A DNA stretch of 31,261 bases from Butyrivibrio sp. (GTDB lineage: Bacteria > Bacillota_A > Clostridia > Lachnospirales > Lachnospiraceae), in the NCBI GenBank assembly GCA_017996845.1, contig JAGOGF010000020.1, forward strand, positions 1-31,261, written 5' to 3'. Positions 15,870 to 23,327 of this stretch are shown in pieces. The notes below the pieces were generated by a model, which was not told where the DNA came from, ran no database searches, and saw only the letters and a list, made by a program, of their open reading frames with translations. Position numbers and translations under genes: made by a program. Every line of letters starts with the position of its first letter. Within the stretch, counting starts at the first letter, position 1.

Positions 15870-16886
15870 TTGAAGGAAAAGATCGGGGTGATCGGTGCAG
15901 GAAGCTGGGGAATCGCTCTGGCATATCTGCTTTCTGGAAATGGTCATGAAGTTACGGTATGGAGCAGAACCGAAGAAACCGTTGCAAAACTTTCCAGAGA
16001 TCATGAAAATAAAGATAAACTACCTGGTGTGATTTTGAATGATAGTGTGATGTTCACATCAGATATACAGAAAGTAATGCAGGAAAAACAGATACTTATT
16101 TTGGTTGTACCTTCGACACATATCAGAGAAACAGCTGCATTGATGAAACCTTTTCTGCAAAAAGATCAGATCATTGTCAATTGTGCAAAAGGAATAGAAG
16201 AAAAAACCTTACTGGTCATGTCGGAAGTAATTGAACAGGAACTTCCGGATGCTGAAATTGCAGTTTTATCAGGGCCTTCACATGCAGAAGAGGTAGGACG
16301 CAGTATGCCGACTACTATAGTCGTCGGTGCCAAACGGCAGGCAACAGCCGAGTTTCTCCAGAACGTTTTTATGTGTGATGTTTTTCGGGTTTATATCAGT
16401 CCGGACAGGAAGGGAATAGAACTGGGAGCGGCACTCAAAAATGTTGTTGCACTTGCAGCAGGTATTGCCGATGGACTTGGCTATGGAGACAATACGAAAG
16501 CAGCACTGATTACAAGAGGAATTGCTGAAATCACACGTCTTGGAACCGTAATGGGCGGCAAGTTTGAAACTTTCTGCGGTTTAAGCGGAATTGGAGATCT
16601 GATTGTTACCTGTGCATCCATGCACTCCAGAAACAGACGCGCCGGCATATTGATCGGGCAGGGGTATACAGCGGAAGAGGCAATGAAAGAAGTAAAGATG
16701 GTTGTAGAAGGTGTTTATTCTGCAAAAGCAGCACGTATACTGGCAATGAAATATCAGGTAGAGATGCCGATTGTTGAACAGATCAATGAGGTTCTCTTCG
16801 AAGGCAAATCTGCAGCAGATGCGGTTAATGATCTCATGCTTCGTGATAAAAAAATAGAGTTGCACAATCAGGAATGGAATGTATAA
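15870..16886 (+). CDS. gpsA: NAD(P)-dependent glycerol-3-phosphate dehydrogenase
   Basis: A 338-residue cytosolic enzyme reducing dihydroxyacetone phosphate to sn-glycerol 3-phosphate, the backbone for phospholipids. The Rossmann motif IGAGSWGIALAYLL is at the N-terminus. VNCAKGIE, LSGPSHAEEV, ELGAALKNVVALAAGIADGL with the catalytic Lys, NTKAALITRG and GLSGIGDLIVTC are all intact. The length is standard. It begins with TTG at 15870, with GGAGG seven bases upstream. It follows plsY by 27 bases and supplies that enzyme's substrate. A long nested hairpin follows at 16907-16996 and probably ends the operon. Confidence 0.96.
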   Translation: MKEKIGVIGAGSWGIALAYLLSGNGHEVTVWSRTEETVAKLSRDHENKDKLPGVILNDSVMFTSDIQKVMQEKQILILVVPSTHIRETAALMKPFLQKDQIIVNCAKGIEEKTLLVMSEVIEQELPDAEIAVLSGPSHAEEVGRSMPTTIVVGAKRQATAEFLQNVFMCDVFRVYISPDRKGIELGAALKNVVALAAGIADGLGYGDNTKAALITRGIAEITRLGTVMGGKFETFCGLSGIGDLIVTCASMHSRNRRAGILIGQGYTAEEAMKEVKMVVEGVYSAKAARILAMKYQVEMPIVEQINEVLFEGKSAADAVNDLMLRDKKIELHNQEWNV

Positions 16887-16906
16887 AGATTTATTTTTTT
16901 TATCGT

Positions 16907-16996
16907 AAAAGGCGGATATCAGAATGAGAAGTTTTTGAAAAGTCAGACTATAATCTGACTTTTCAAATATACTGTTTCATGTGATATCCGTCTTTT
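16907..16996. terminator. Long nested hairpin between convergent gpsA and MFS genes
   Basis: The outer arms AAAAGGCGGATATCA (16907-16921) and TGATATCCGTCTTTT (16982-16996) pair over 15 bp with one wobble. The inner arms TTTGAAAAGTCAGA (16934-16947) and TCTGACTTTTCAAA (16954-16967) pair perfectly over 14 bp around a six-base loop. The segments between can partly pair (ATGAGA with TTTCAT). It can serve as a bidirectional terminator, but is much longer than needed. A palindromic repeat element is an alternative. Confidence 0.75.
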
Positions 16997-17029
16997 ATTA
17001 TGAATATGTACTTGATTCTTTTGCAGTAT

Positions 17030-18406
17030 TTAATTCTTCTGGATTGTTCCGTTCAAAATACCATTAATTTTTTTCTCATTAAAGAACTGGAGAACGAAAC
17101 CGCCGCAGGCACAGAGTATGAATGCTGTAACAGCAACAATTCGATAACCGGATCCATCAGAAGTGTTTGTAACAGGATCTCTTCCAATCGTTGCCAGAGA
17201 AGTAAATATCAACATGGAAGCACTTTGACCGATTTTGAAAGCGAAAGTTCTTGCGGCAAAAAACATTCCTTCCCGGTTTTCACCAGTTGTTCTGGCATCG
17301 GATTCTGCTACATCAGCAACAATTGCCTGTGGTAAAATACCGAAAATTGCCATAGGAAGGGATGCCAGCAGAATCAGAATATATCCCTGAACCATTGGTG
17401 AGATTGGCAGTCCTTTACCCAGAAATGCAGTATAGAGATATACAAGGGAGAACATCATGAAAGCAAATAATACAAGCTTTTTTTTGCCAAATCGCGGAAC
17501 CAGTTTGTTGATGGGAATATAGAATAAAAGAGAAAGCGCAGTCATCATTATAAAAAGCATTCCCGCAACGCCTTCGTCAAGTCCCAGCAAGGAAGTGACA
17601 AAAAAGGTCAGCCCAGTCTGGAACATGGTAAGCGCTACAAAGTAAAGGATGTCGGAAGCAACAAAGATTCGAAAGTCCGGATTCCGAAATGTTTTAACAA
17701 GGGAAGCACCGGCACCTGCATCAGAAGGCTTTGTTGTAATATAATCTTTTTCGCGAATGGTGAGCGGCGGAACCAGAAGACAGGCAAGTGCAATGACTGC
17801 AAAAATTACAAAGGTTACACGGATTGCCATCATACGTGTCATGCCATGTGCAATAAAGATACCCCAGACATTTGCAGCCTGCATGGAGACGGCAGTACCC
17901 ACAATAAAGGTAAAAGATATTGCAGTGGAAATTGCAAGACGGTCTTTCTGTGTATGACCCAGTTCAGAGATCAGTGCATTATAGGGTGTGCAATAAGCTG
18001 TAATAGCAAGATAATAACAGGCAATAAAGAGAAGAAGCCATAATGTATTGACCCATGAAATACCGGAAACCGGTGCACAGAATACCAATACAGTGCTTGC
18101 TGCAAGCGGAACGGATGCCCATTTGAGAAAAGGAATACGCCGGCCCTGCTTTGATTTGCACCGATCTGACAATGATGCAATCCATGGATCTGTGATGGCA
18201 TCAAAGATGCGCCCAAAAGCTGTTATGGCACCAATTATGGTGAAAATGCCAAATACAACACGGGTCTGCGGAATAAACAATGTTGAACCTGCAGCATCCG
18301 GCTGGTAAATATAGACCATCCAGTTTGAAATAATACCGGACAAAAGGCTCCAACCAAACTGCCCAATTGCAAAAAACCAGATTTTACTTTTTGTTAGTGA
18401 TTTCAT
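17030..18406 (-). CDS. GPH-family (MFS) sugar/glycoside:cation symporter
   Basis: A 458-residue membrane transporter with about 12 hydrophobic helices. Features of the glycoside-pentoside-hexuronide symporter family are visible: FGRIFDAITDPWIASLSDR with the cation-site Asp residues, then the cytoplasmic SKQGRRIPFLKW loop. The second half has INKLVPRFGKKK and a late VADVAESDARTTGENREGMFFAARTFAFKIGQS segment. It would import a glycoside or other sugar with Na+ or H+; the substrate is not readable from the sequence. The start ATG has GGGAGG six bases upstream. It is a single-gene unit without neighbouring glycosidase, and a near-perfect 26-bp palindrome 30 bases upstream suggests repressor control. 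Confidence 0.9.
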   Translation of the reverse strand: MKSLTKSKIWFFAIGQFGWSLLSGIISNWMVYIYQPDAAGSTLFIPQTRVVFGIFTIIGAITAFGRIFDAITDPWIASLSDRCKSKQGRRIPFLKWASVPLAASTVLVFCAPVSGISWVNTLWLLLFIACYYLAITAYCTPYNALISELGHTQKDRLAISTAISFTFIVGTAVSMQAANVWGIFIAHGMTRMMAIRVTFVIFAVIALACLLVPPLTIREKDYITTKPSDAGAGASLVKTFRNPDFRIFVASDILYFVALTMFQTGLTFFVTSLLGLDEGVAGMLFIMMTALSLLFYIPINKLVPRFGKKKLVLFAFMMFSLVYLYTAFLGKGLPISPMVQGYILILLASLPMAIFGILPQAIVADVAESDARTTGENREGMFFAARTFAFKIGQSASMLIFTSLATIGRDPVTNTSDGSGYRIVAVTAFILCACGGFVLQFFNEKKINGILNGTIQKN

Positions 18407-18435
18407 ATAACCTCCCAGTGGCGTATGTGATATAA

Positions 18436-18461
18436 GAAACTACATTCATGAAAGCAGTTTC
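18436..18461. repeat. Near-perfect 26-bp palindrome upstream of the GPH transporter
   Basis: The sequence from GAAACT (18436-18441) through the TTCATGAA centre (18445-18452) to AGTTTC (18456-18461) is palindromic except for two mismatched base pairs. Its place in the 5' region of the minus-strand transporter gene fits a repressor operator. Confidence 0.5.
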
Positions 18462-18594
18462 CATAAAAGAATATTAACATTCTGTTCAGAAAAAAGGTAG
18501 AGATAAGCTGACCAAAAAATGCAGCAAAAATTTGGTATATTTTGTGTGCAGATCAGATAATTGCGCTTATTATCTTTACCGGTAAATTTCAGGA

Positions 18595-18622
18595 TTGTAT
18601 TTAATGAAAATCATGTTAAAAT
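18595..18622 (+). promoter_or_regulatory. Candidate folT promoter
   Basis: TTGTAT (18595-18600), a 16-base spacer ending in TGT, and TAAAAT (18617-18622) form an extended -10 promoter. The predicted start near 18629 lies about 35 bases before the riboswitch. The rest of 18407-18594 holds only the transporter's upstream region and the palindrome; I see no gene in it. Confidence 0.6.
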
Positions 18623-18662
18623 AAATCTCAGATACAGAAAAAAATTGTATTTTAAAAGAAGA

Positions 18663-18762
18663 AGCAGAGTAGAAATCGGTGCGTGAAGTGCCGGCTGAAC
18701 AGGGAGTTGTCAGTCGGACGAAAAGCAGAACGCTTGCGGTACCGGATTCGCATCCCGCTGCT
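18663..18762 (+). promoter_or_regulatory. Tetrahydrofolate (THF) riboswitch
   Basis: The aptamer matches the THF riboswitch layout. P1 closes AGCAG (18663-18667) with CTGCT (18758-18762) and is followed by the conserved AGTAGA. P2 pairs AATCGGT with ACCGGATT. P3 is CCGGCTGA/TCAGTCGG. A small hairpin AAGC/GCTT precedes the conserved GCGGTACCGGATT-CGCATCCCGC 3' part. It lies upstream of a folate transporter gene, the expected target. The family identity is recalled from the consensus, not aligned computationally. Confidence 0.88.
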
Positions 18763-18787
18763 ACATTATAATGATGATGCTGAGAGG

Positions 18788-18836
18788 CACCTTCTTATGC
18801 TGTAGTATAGGGAACTACTGCAAAGGAGGTGTTTTT
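18788..18836 (+). terminator. THF-riboswitch expression platform: terminator that also hides the folT ribosome binding site
   Basis: CACCTTCTT (18788-18796) pairs with AAGGAGGTG (18823-18831), which contains the folT Shine-Dalgarno sequence. The stem continues inward with TGC-GTAGT/ACTAC-TGCA pairing around an ATAGGGA loop. Five T residues (18832-18836) follow and abut the ATG. CTACA at the 3' side of P1 (18761-18765) can pair with TGTAG in the stem (18801-18805), giving an antiterminator when ligand is absent. Confidence 0.75.
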
Positions 18837-19442
18837 ATGTCTAAACAGGTAATGGGAAGAGCAGAAAAGACATTGCACACAAACCTTTGGATTAGTTCAC
18901 TGAACGAGTTCAAAAGTCTGAGAGTTGTAATTTTCTGCGGTATGATGTGCGCATTTGCCATTATACTGAATTATGTGACTACGATCAGGATAGGAGATTT
19001 TATTAAGATTGGATTTTCGGGAATTCCCAATCAGGTAGTTTCTTATCTGTTCGGACCGGCAATCGGAGGGATATTTGGAGGTGCACTGGATATTCTGAAA
19101 TTTATGCTGCATCCGGATGGTACTTTTTTCCCCGGATTTACAATCAGTGCGATTTTGGGTGGACTGATTTTTGGAATGGTGTTATATCATAAGCCCGTAA
19201 ATGTGTGGCGGATTTTTCTGGCACAGTTTCTGGTAAAACTGTTTGTAAACATCGGATGTAATACGCTTTGGCTGAATCTGCTTTATAAAAAAGCAGTTTT
19301 ACTGATCCTTCCGGAAAGAATCATTTCCAATCTGATCATGCTGCCGATTGATACCCTCATCTGTTATATGGTGTTAAAAGCAGTAGATCGTTCCGTTCGT
19401 CCCATGTTTCAGGAACAGAATCAGAATAAAATCAGTCAATAA
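18837..19442 (+). CDS. folT: Folate-specific ECF transporter S component
   Basis: A 201-residue membrane protein with about six helices, the substrate-binding S component of an energy-coupling-factor importer. Family features include the IRIGDFIKIGFSGIPN start of the S-component core, GPAIGGIFGGALDILKFML and FFPGFTISAILGGLIFGMVLYHK. Folate as substrate is supported by this sequence pattern and the THF riboswitch upstream. The shared EcfA, EcfA' and EcfT module is not in the window, as usual for group II ECF systems. I chose the ATG at 18837, with GGAGG eight bases upstream inside the regulatory hairpin. In-frame ATGs at 18771 onward lie in the leader. It ends nine bases before the tyrS promoter. 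Confidence 0.92.
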   Translation: MSKQVMGRAEKTLHTNLWISSLNEFKSLRVVIFCGMMCAFAIILNYVTTIRIGDFIKIGFSGIPNQVVSYLFGPAIGGIFGGALDILKFMLHPDGTFFPGFTISAILGGLIFGMVLYHKPVNVWRIFLAQFLVKLFVNIGCNTLWLNLLYKKAVLLILPERIISNLIMLPIDTLICYMVLKAVDRSVRPMFQEQNQNKISQ

Positions 19443-19451
19443 ATCTATGGG

Positions 19452-19480
19452 TTGACAAAAAGTGTTTTGGTTCTTATAAT
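19452..19480 (+). promoter_or_regulatory. Consensus sigma-A promoter of tyrS
   Basis: Perfect TTGACA (19452-19457) and TATAAT (19475-19480) are separated by 17 bases. The transcript would start near 19487, giving a leader of about 365 bases that carries the T-box. Confidence 0.92.
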
Positions 19481-19486
19481 TTCATA

Positions 19487-19746
19487 TATGTTAAAGGTGT
19501 TGACCGGAATAAGTAGGATTTGAAGGATTGCAACAGAGAGTTGCCGGCTGGTGAGAGGCACAGACAGGATTTCAGATTTGAATACATCCGTGAGCCGCAA
19601 AGTGGAATTATCAGGAGAATACTTCTGATAGAGTAGATTTTGACGGGATTGCCCGTTACAGCAAACGAGTATCGCTCTTTGGAGTCGTACTTACAGAGGT
19701 ACATGATGTGAGTCATGTATAAAAAAAGGTGGTAACACGAGATAAT
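19487..19746 (+). promoter_or_regulatory. Tyrosine T-box leader
   Basis: A T-box riboswitch that senses uncharged tRNA-Tyr. The stem I distal part contains GGCTGGTGAGAGG. The specifier loop GAATACATCC holds the tyrosine codon TAC (19583-19585), and GTGAGCCGCAAAGTGG closes the stem. The T-box itself reads AGGTGGTAACACG (19727-19739), a variant of the usual AGGGTGGTACCGCG. Its TGGT (19730-19733) can pair with the ACCA end of tRNA-Tyr. Binding of uncharged tRNA would favour antitermination. Confidence 0.92.
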
Positions 19747-19792
19747 ATCCCGTCCTTTGCACAGGAAATGAATGCAGAGGATGGGATTTTTT
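19747..19792 (+). terminator. T-box terminator of tyrS
   Basis: ATCCCGTCCTTTGCA (19747-19761) pairs over 15 bp, with two wobbles, with TGCAGAGGATGGGAT (19773-19787), followed by a T6 run. Its 5' arm begins right after the T-box bulge sequence, as needed for the competing antiterminator. Confidence 0.92.
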
Positions 19793-19853
19793 AAGTAAAA
19801 AAGATCCTGTTTTATGACATTCGAAACATATTATAAGAATATGAGGTAAAAAA

Positions 19854-21077
19854 ATGACAGTATTTGATGAACTTAAGGCCAGAGGACTTCTGGCACAGCT
19901 GACAGATGAGGAAGAAATCAAGGAACTGGTAAATAATGGAAAGGCAACGTTTTATATCGGATTTGATCCAACCGCAGATTCTCTTCATGTCGGTCATTTT
20001 ATGGCACTTTGTCTGATGAAGAGACTGCAGCAGGCAGGGAACAAGCCGATCGCATTAATTGGCGGCGGAACGGCAATGATCGGAGATCCTTCGGGTCGTA
20101 CCGATATGCGTCAGATGATGACGACCGATACCATTGCACACAATTGTGACTGTTTCAGAAAACAGATGAGCAGATTCATTGATTTTTCAGAAGGAAAAGC
20201 TTTAATGGTCAATAATGCGGACTGGCTCATGGATTTGAATTATGTCGAATTTATCCGTGATATCGGTTCGCAGTTCAGTGTGAACAAGATGCTGGCGGCG
20301 GAATGTTACAAGCAGCGTCTGGAGAGAGGACTGAATTTTCTTGAATTTAATTATATGCTGATGCAAAGTTATGATTTTCTGATGTTGTACCAGAAATATG
20401 GCTGCAATATGGAGTTTGGCGGAGATGACCAGTGGAGCAATATGCTGGGCGGAACAGAACTGATCCGCAAGAAACTTGGCGAAAATGCTTATGCTATGAC
20501 GATCACACTGTTACTGAATTCTGAAGGCAAAAAAATGGGTAAGACGCAGAAAGGTGCAGTATGGCTTGATCCAAACAAGACCTCTCCGTTTGAATTTTTC
20601 CAATACTGGAGAAATGTTGCTGACTCTGATGTTCAGAAATGTTTACGTATGCTGACCTTTCTTCCGCTGGAACAAATTGATGAAATGAGTACATGGCAGG
20701 ACAGCCGGATTAATGAAGCAAAGGAAATTCTTGCATATGAGCTTACCGCGCTTGTCCACGGAGAGGAAGAGGCAAAGAAGGCACAGACAGGAGCAAAGGC
20801 TCTTTTTGCAGGCGGCGGGGATGATGCAAATGTTCCAACTGTCACCTTGTGTGAAGATGATTTCAAAGATGGAAAGATTGATATTCTGCAGATCCTTGTT
20901 GCTGCAGGACTTGTTCCTTCCAGAAGTGAAGCCAGAAGAGCAGTACAGCAAGGCGGTGTAACGCTGAAGGATGAAAAAATTGCAGATTTTACAGCATCTT
21001 TTGATAAATCTGAATTTGAGGGCGATGGTGTAATGGTCAGAAAAGGTAAGAAATCCTTCAAAAAAGTGAAGATTTGA
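19854..21077 (+). CDS. tyrS: Tyrosyl-tRNA synthetase
   Basis: A 407-residue class I synthetase charging tRNA-Tyr. The HIGH motif is H45-V-G-H48 within GFDPTADSLHVGHF. The tyrosine-pocket segment MLMQSYDFLMLYQKYGCNMEFGGDDQW is complete. The KMSKS-equivalent loop is K227-M-G-K-T231. The C-terminal S4-like RNA-binding domain (GLVPSRSEARRAVQQGGVTL) is present. The length is typical (about 400-420). The ATG has GAGG about eight bases upstream. Expression is controlled by the T-box leader, whose TAC specifier confirms the amino acid. Confidence 0.97.
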   Translation: MTVFDELKARGLLAQLTDEEEIKELVNNGKATFYIGFDPTADSLHVGHFMALCLMKRLQQAGNKPIALIGGGTAMIGDPSGRTDMRQMMTTDTIAHNCDCFRKQMSRFIDFSEGKALMVNNADWLMDLNYVEFIRDIGSQFSVNKMLAAECYKQRLERGLNFLEFNYMLMQSYDFLMLYQKYGCNMEFGGDDQWSNMLGGTELIRKKLGENAYAMTITLLLNSEGKKMGKTQKGAVWLDPNKTSPFEFFQYWRNVADSDVQKCLRMLTFLPLEQIDEMSTWQDSRINEAKEILAYELTALVHGEEEAKKAQTGAKALFAGGGDDANVPTVTLCEDDFKDGKIDILQILVAAGLVPSRSEARRAVQQGGVTLKDEKIADFTASFDKSEFEGDGVMVRKGKKSFKKVKI

Positions 21078-21148
21078 AAGAGGATTTGAAAGAAGAAATA
21101 TAGGCAGAAAATAAAAAACCTCTTTACAGACAGACTGGAAAATAGCAA

Positions 21149-22106
21149 ATGAGCGTAATGACCATTGTTGAACAAATGATTGTAATATGTTTTCTGATCC
21201 TGATCGGAGGTATTCTTTACCGTAAAAAAAATTTTAAAGGATCTTACGGTAAAGGATATTTCTGCACTGATTGTGAACATTACCAATCCGGCACTTTTAC
21301 TGCATTCTGCGTTATCTGCGCAGGAGCATATTCCGATTGGAAAGGTAATGGGCAGTATGGTTTTGTTTACCATATGTTATATGTCTGCCTATCTGATCGG
21401 CTGGATCATATCCATAATCATGCGGATCCCGAAAGAAAAAAGATATGCCTATCAGATGATGACCGTATACGGTAATGTCGGTTTCATCGGGATTCCGCTT
21501 ACACTTGCGGTTCTCGGCAATCAGTCACTGATACATGTTTCCATCAACAATCTGGTTTACAATATTTTGTTTTATACAAGCGGGATGATGATTTTAAATC
21601 AAAAGGCAGCGGAGTCCGAGGGGGCAGAGCAAAATGAGAAAAGCAGAGGATGTTCCGGTCTGATTCGTAAAGTTGTGAATGTCGGTACCGTCTCTGCAAT
21701 TCTGACAATTTTAATATATCTGATGAATCCGCCTGTCCCATCCGTTGTTTCAGATACGCTTAATTATGCGGGCTCTGCAACAACCTTTCTTTCGATGCTG
21801 GTGCTTGGGGCATCGGTTGCAGCAATGCCGTTTCGTAAAATCTTTACGGATCCCAAAATCTATTTATTTACGCTTCTGCGAATGGTAGTGATGCCGGTAC
21901 TGATTATTCTGGCAGTACATCCGTGGGTTACGGATCCGTTACTGCTCAAGGTTACGGCGCTTTTGATTGCGGTACCTGCCGGGAATTTGCCGATGATTGT
22001 TTCCAGAGAGCTTGGACTGGAAGAGGAAGACTTTGCAAGAGGCATTCTGGTAACAACCATGCTTTCACCTGTTACAATTACACTTGTTATGATGATATTG
22101 AAATAA
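21149..22106 (+). pseudogene. AEC-family (auxin efflux carrier-like) transporter with a +1 frameshift at an A8 tract
   Basis: The N-terminal part (MSVMTIVEQMIVICFLILIG, then GILYRKK) reads in one frame. The rest, from about 21232 to the TAA at 22106, reads in the frame one base later (ILKDLTVKDISALIVNITNP..., then about nine helices). Together they make a 318-residue protein of normal AEC length. The break falls at eight consecutive A residues (21224-21231); seven would restore Y-R-K-K-I-L-K-D. The conserved NITNPALLL, MMTVYGNVGFIGIPL and late LPMIVSRELG segments show the family, which exports or imports organic acids or amino-acid-like compounds. Its start lacks a strong ribosome binding site. 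It may be inactive, phase-variable, rescued by transcriptional slippage, or a sequencing error. Confidence 0.8.
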
Positions 22107-22110
22107 TAGA

Positions 22111-23181
22111 TCAGCAGATGCCTTTTTTCTGAATATCCGCAATAATAGTAGATAATTCATATTGCTGCAGAATATCAATATATTTTTGCGTATTCTGCGG
22201 CAAAACAAAATCTTTCAGATCATATGATATTTCGATGTCATCTTTCATAATGGCCAGATCACGGCTCAAAAAAACATCGCTTCGGTTTTCTTTCAAATTC
22301 TTGATCGGACTTCTCGAAATGCCAAGCCATTCTTTCCAGAATGTGCTTAAGGCTTTTTCTTTTGTGGCATGATCCCCACATTCATCAATTGCAGCATACA
22401 AATTCTCAATGGTACCGTACTCCCGAATCAGCGGTGCGGCAGCGGAAGCAACCCCCTTGCATCCGGGGATACCGTCACTTGGGTCTCCAACAATTCCCCA
22501 TAACTGCGGAATTTGGAAGGGCGTGACGCCTTCTTCTGCCAGAACAATTTCAGGGGTATACTCAAATATTCCCGCCGGAAGATCGGCATAGCCATCTGTA
22601 CCTGCAAAAAGGCCATATGCCTGTTTTAATTTTTCTGCTTTGTCTTTATCAACCTGTCTCCATAATCTTGTCTGTTCACTGACCAGCTGTTCATAATCAT
22701 GATCCTTGGTGTGAAGAAGAATGCGCAGCGCAGGGGATTCGAATTTGCGGACAATGGATGCTGCGTAGTCATCAGCCTCATAATCGTTCCCGGACAGTAC
22801 TTTGAAACCGATGTCTGTTAAGGCCTGTTCCATCCCGCCAAACTGCTGTTTCAGGGGATCCGGTGTTTCTTTACGCTGTGCTTTGTACATCTCTGCATGT
22901 AACTGCGTTCTGCGGAAAGTATCTCTGGTTCTGTCAAATACAAAAACAGTATATTCAGGCTGCACCGCTCGAAACAGTGCAAGCATGGAACGAAACATGG
23001 TAAAGATTGCATTGGTATATAAACCGGAAGAGGTATGCAGAATCTCATCATAATGGGCAAGCTTTTTTTCTTCATCCTTTTCAAAAAGAATGGATTTGGG
23101 AAGGTTTCCATAGTAGGAAGTAGAGAGCATGGAGGAACCATCGATAATAAGAAGCGTTGGCGTTTTCTGTGTGGATGACAT
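22111..23181 (-). CDS. Stand-alone 5'-3' exonuclease (PolA N-domain/FEN family)
   Basis: A 356-residue protein like the 5'-nuclease domain of DNA polymerase I, used for primer or flap removal. All metal-binding acids are in place: D14 in IIDGSS, D83 in F-V-F-D, E135-A-D137-D138, D160-H-D162-Y-E-Q-L-V, and G232-D233-P-S-D236-G-I-P-G. It is longer than the usual roughly 290 residues. There are apparent insertions between D14 and D83 and between D162 and D233, and the helix-hairpin-helix GIGxKTA is replaced by GVASAAA. It converges on the AEC transporter with four bases between stops. The start has GGGGC-type pairing upstream, within a duplicated 13-bp element. Confidence 0.88.
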   Translation of the reverse strand: MSSTQKTPTLLIIDGSSMLSTSYYGNLPKSILFEKDEEKKLAHYDEILHTSSGLYTNAIFTMFRSMLALFRAVQPEYTVFVFDRTRDTFRRTQLHAEMYKAQRKETPDPLKQQFGGMEQALTDIGFKVLSGNDYEADDYAASIVRKFESPALRILLHTKDHDYEQLVSEQTRLWRQVDKDKAEKLKQAYGLFAGTDGYADLPAGIFEYTPEIVLAEEGVTPFQIPQLWGIVGDPSDGIPGCKGVASAAAPLIREYGTIENLYAAIDECGDHATKEKALSTFWKEWLGISRSPIKNLKENRSDVFLSRDLAIMKDDIEISYDLKDFVLPQNTQKYIDILQQYELSTIIADIQKKGIC

Positions 23182-23185
23182 AATA

Positions 23186-23211
23186 TATGCCCCTTTTCTA
23201 TGCCCCTTTTC
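23186..23211 (-). repeat. Tandem 13-bp duplication containing the exonuclease ribosome binding site
   Basis: On the minus strand GAAAAGGGGCATA occurs twice back to back (23211-23199 and 23198-23186), directly before the exonuclease start codon. Each copy contains a Shine-Dalgarno-like AAGGGG. Confidence 0.85.
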
Positions 23212-23259
23212 AGAGCTGTTTTTTTATGAATCTTTCATATTCTTACTGCCTCATTTTAA

Positions 23260-23288
23260 TGGATAATCGAAATGGAATCAAGTATACT
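23260..23288 (+). promoter_or_regulatory. Candidate promoter of the serine hydrolase
   Basis: TGGATA (23260-23265), a 17-base spacer, and TATACT (23283-23288) match four and five consensus positions respectively. The predicted start is about 33 bases before the ATG. Confidence 0.5.
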
Positions 23289-23327
23289 GTCATTAGGAAA
23301 GCCTTTTCAGGACACGGAGGATGACAT

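Noticed and set aside
21071..21094. Tandem GATTTGAAAGA repeat at the tyrS stop
   Set aside because: Only two imperfect copies, overlapping the stop codon; probably a minor slippage duplication without function.
21077..21125. AAAGAGG...CCTCTTT as a terminator after tyrS
   Set aside because: The 7-bp arms are separated by 35 bases and no T-tract follows properly; unlikely to form an intrinsic terminator.
21224..21235. Programmed -1 ribosomal frameshift at the A8-T4 run of the AEC gene
   Set aside because: The downstream reading frame is +1 relative to the upstream one; a -1 slip would enter the wrong frame.
20633..21373. Minus-strand open frame of 246 codons opposite tyrS
   Set aside because: It is Ser/Phe-rich, has no recognisable domain, and lies antisense to a clear tyrosyl-tRNA synthetase; a shadow frame.
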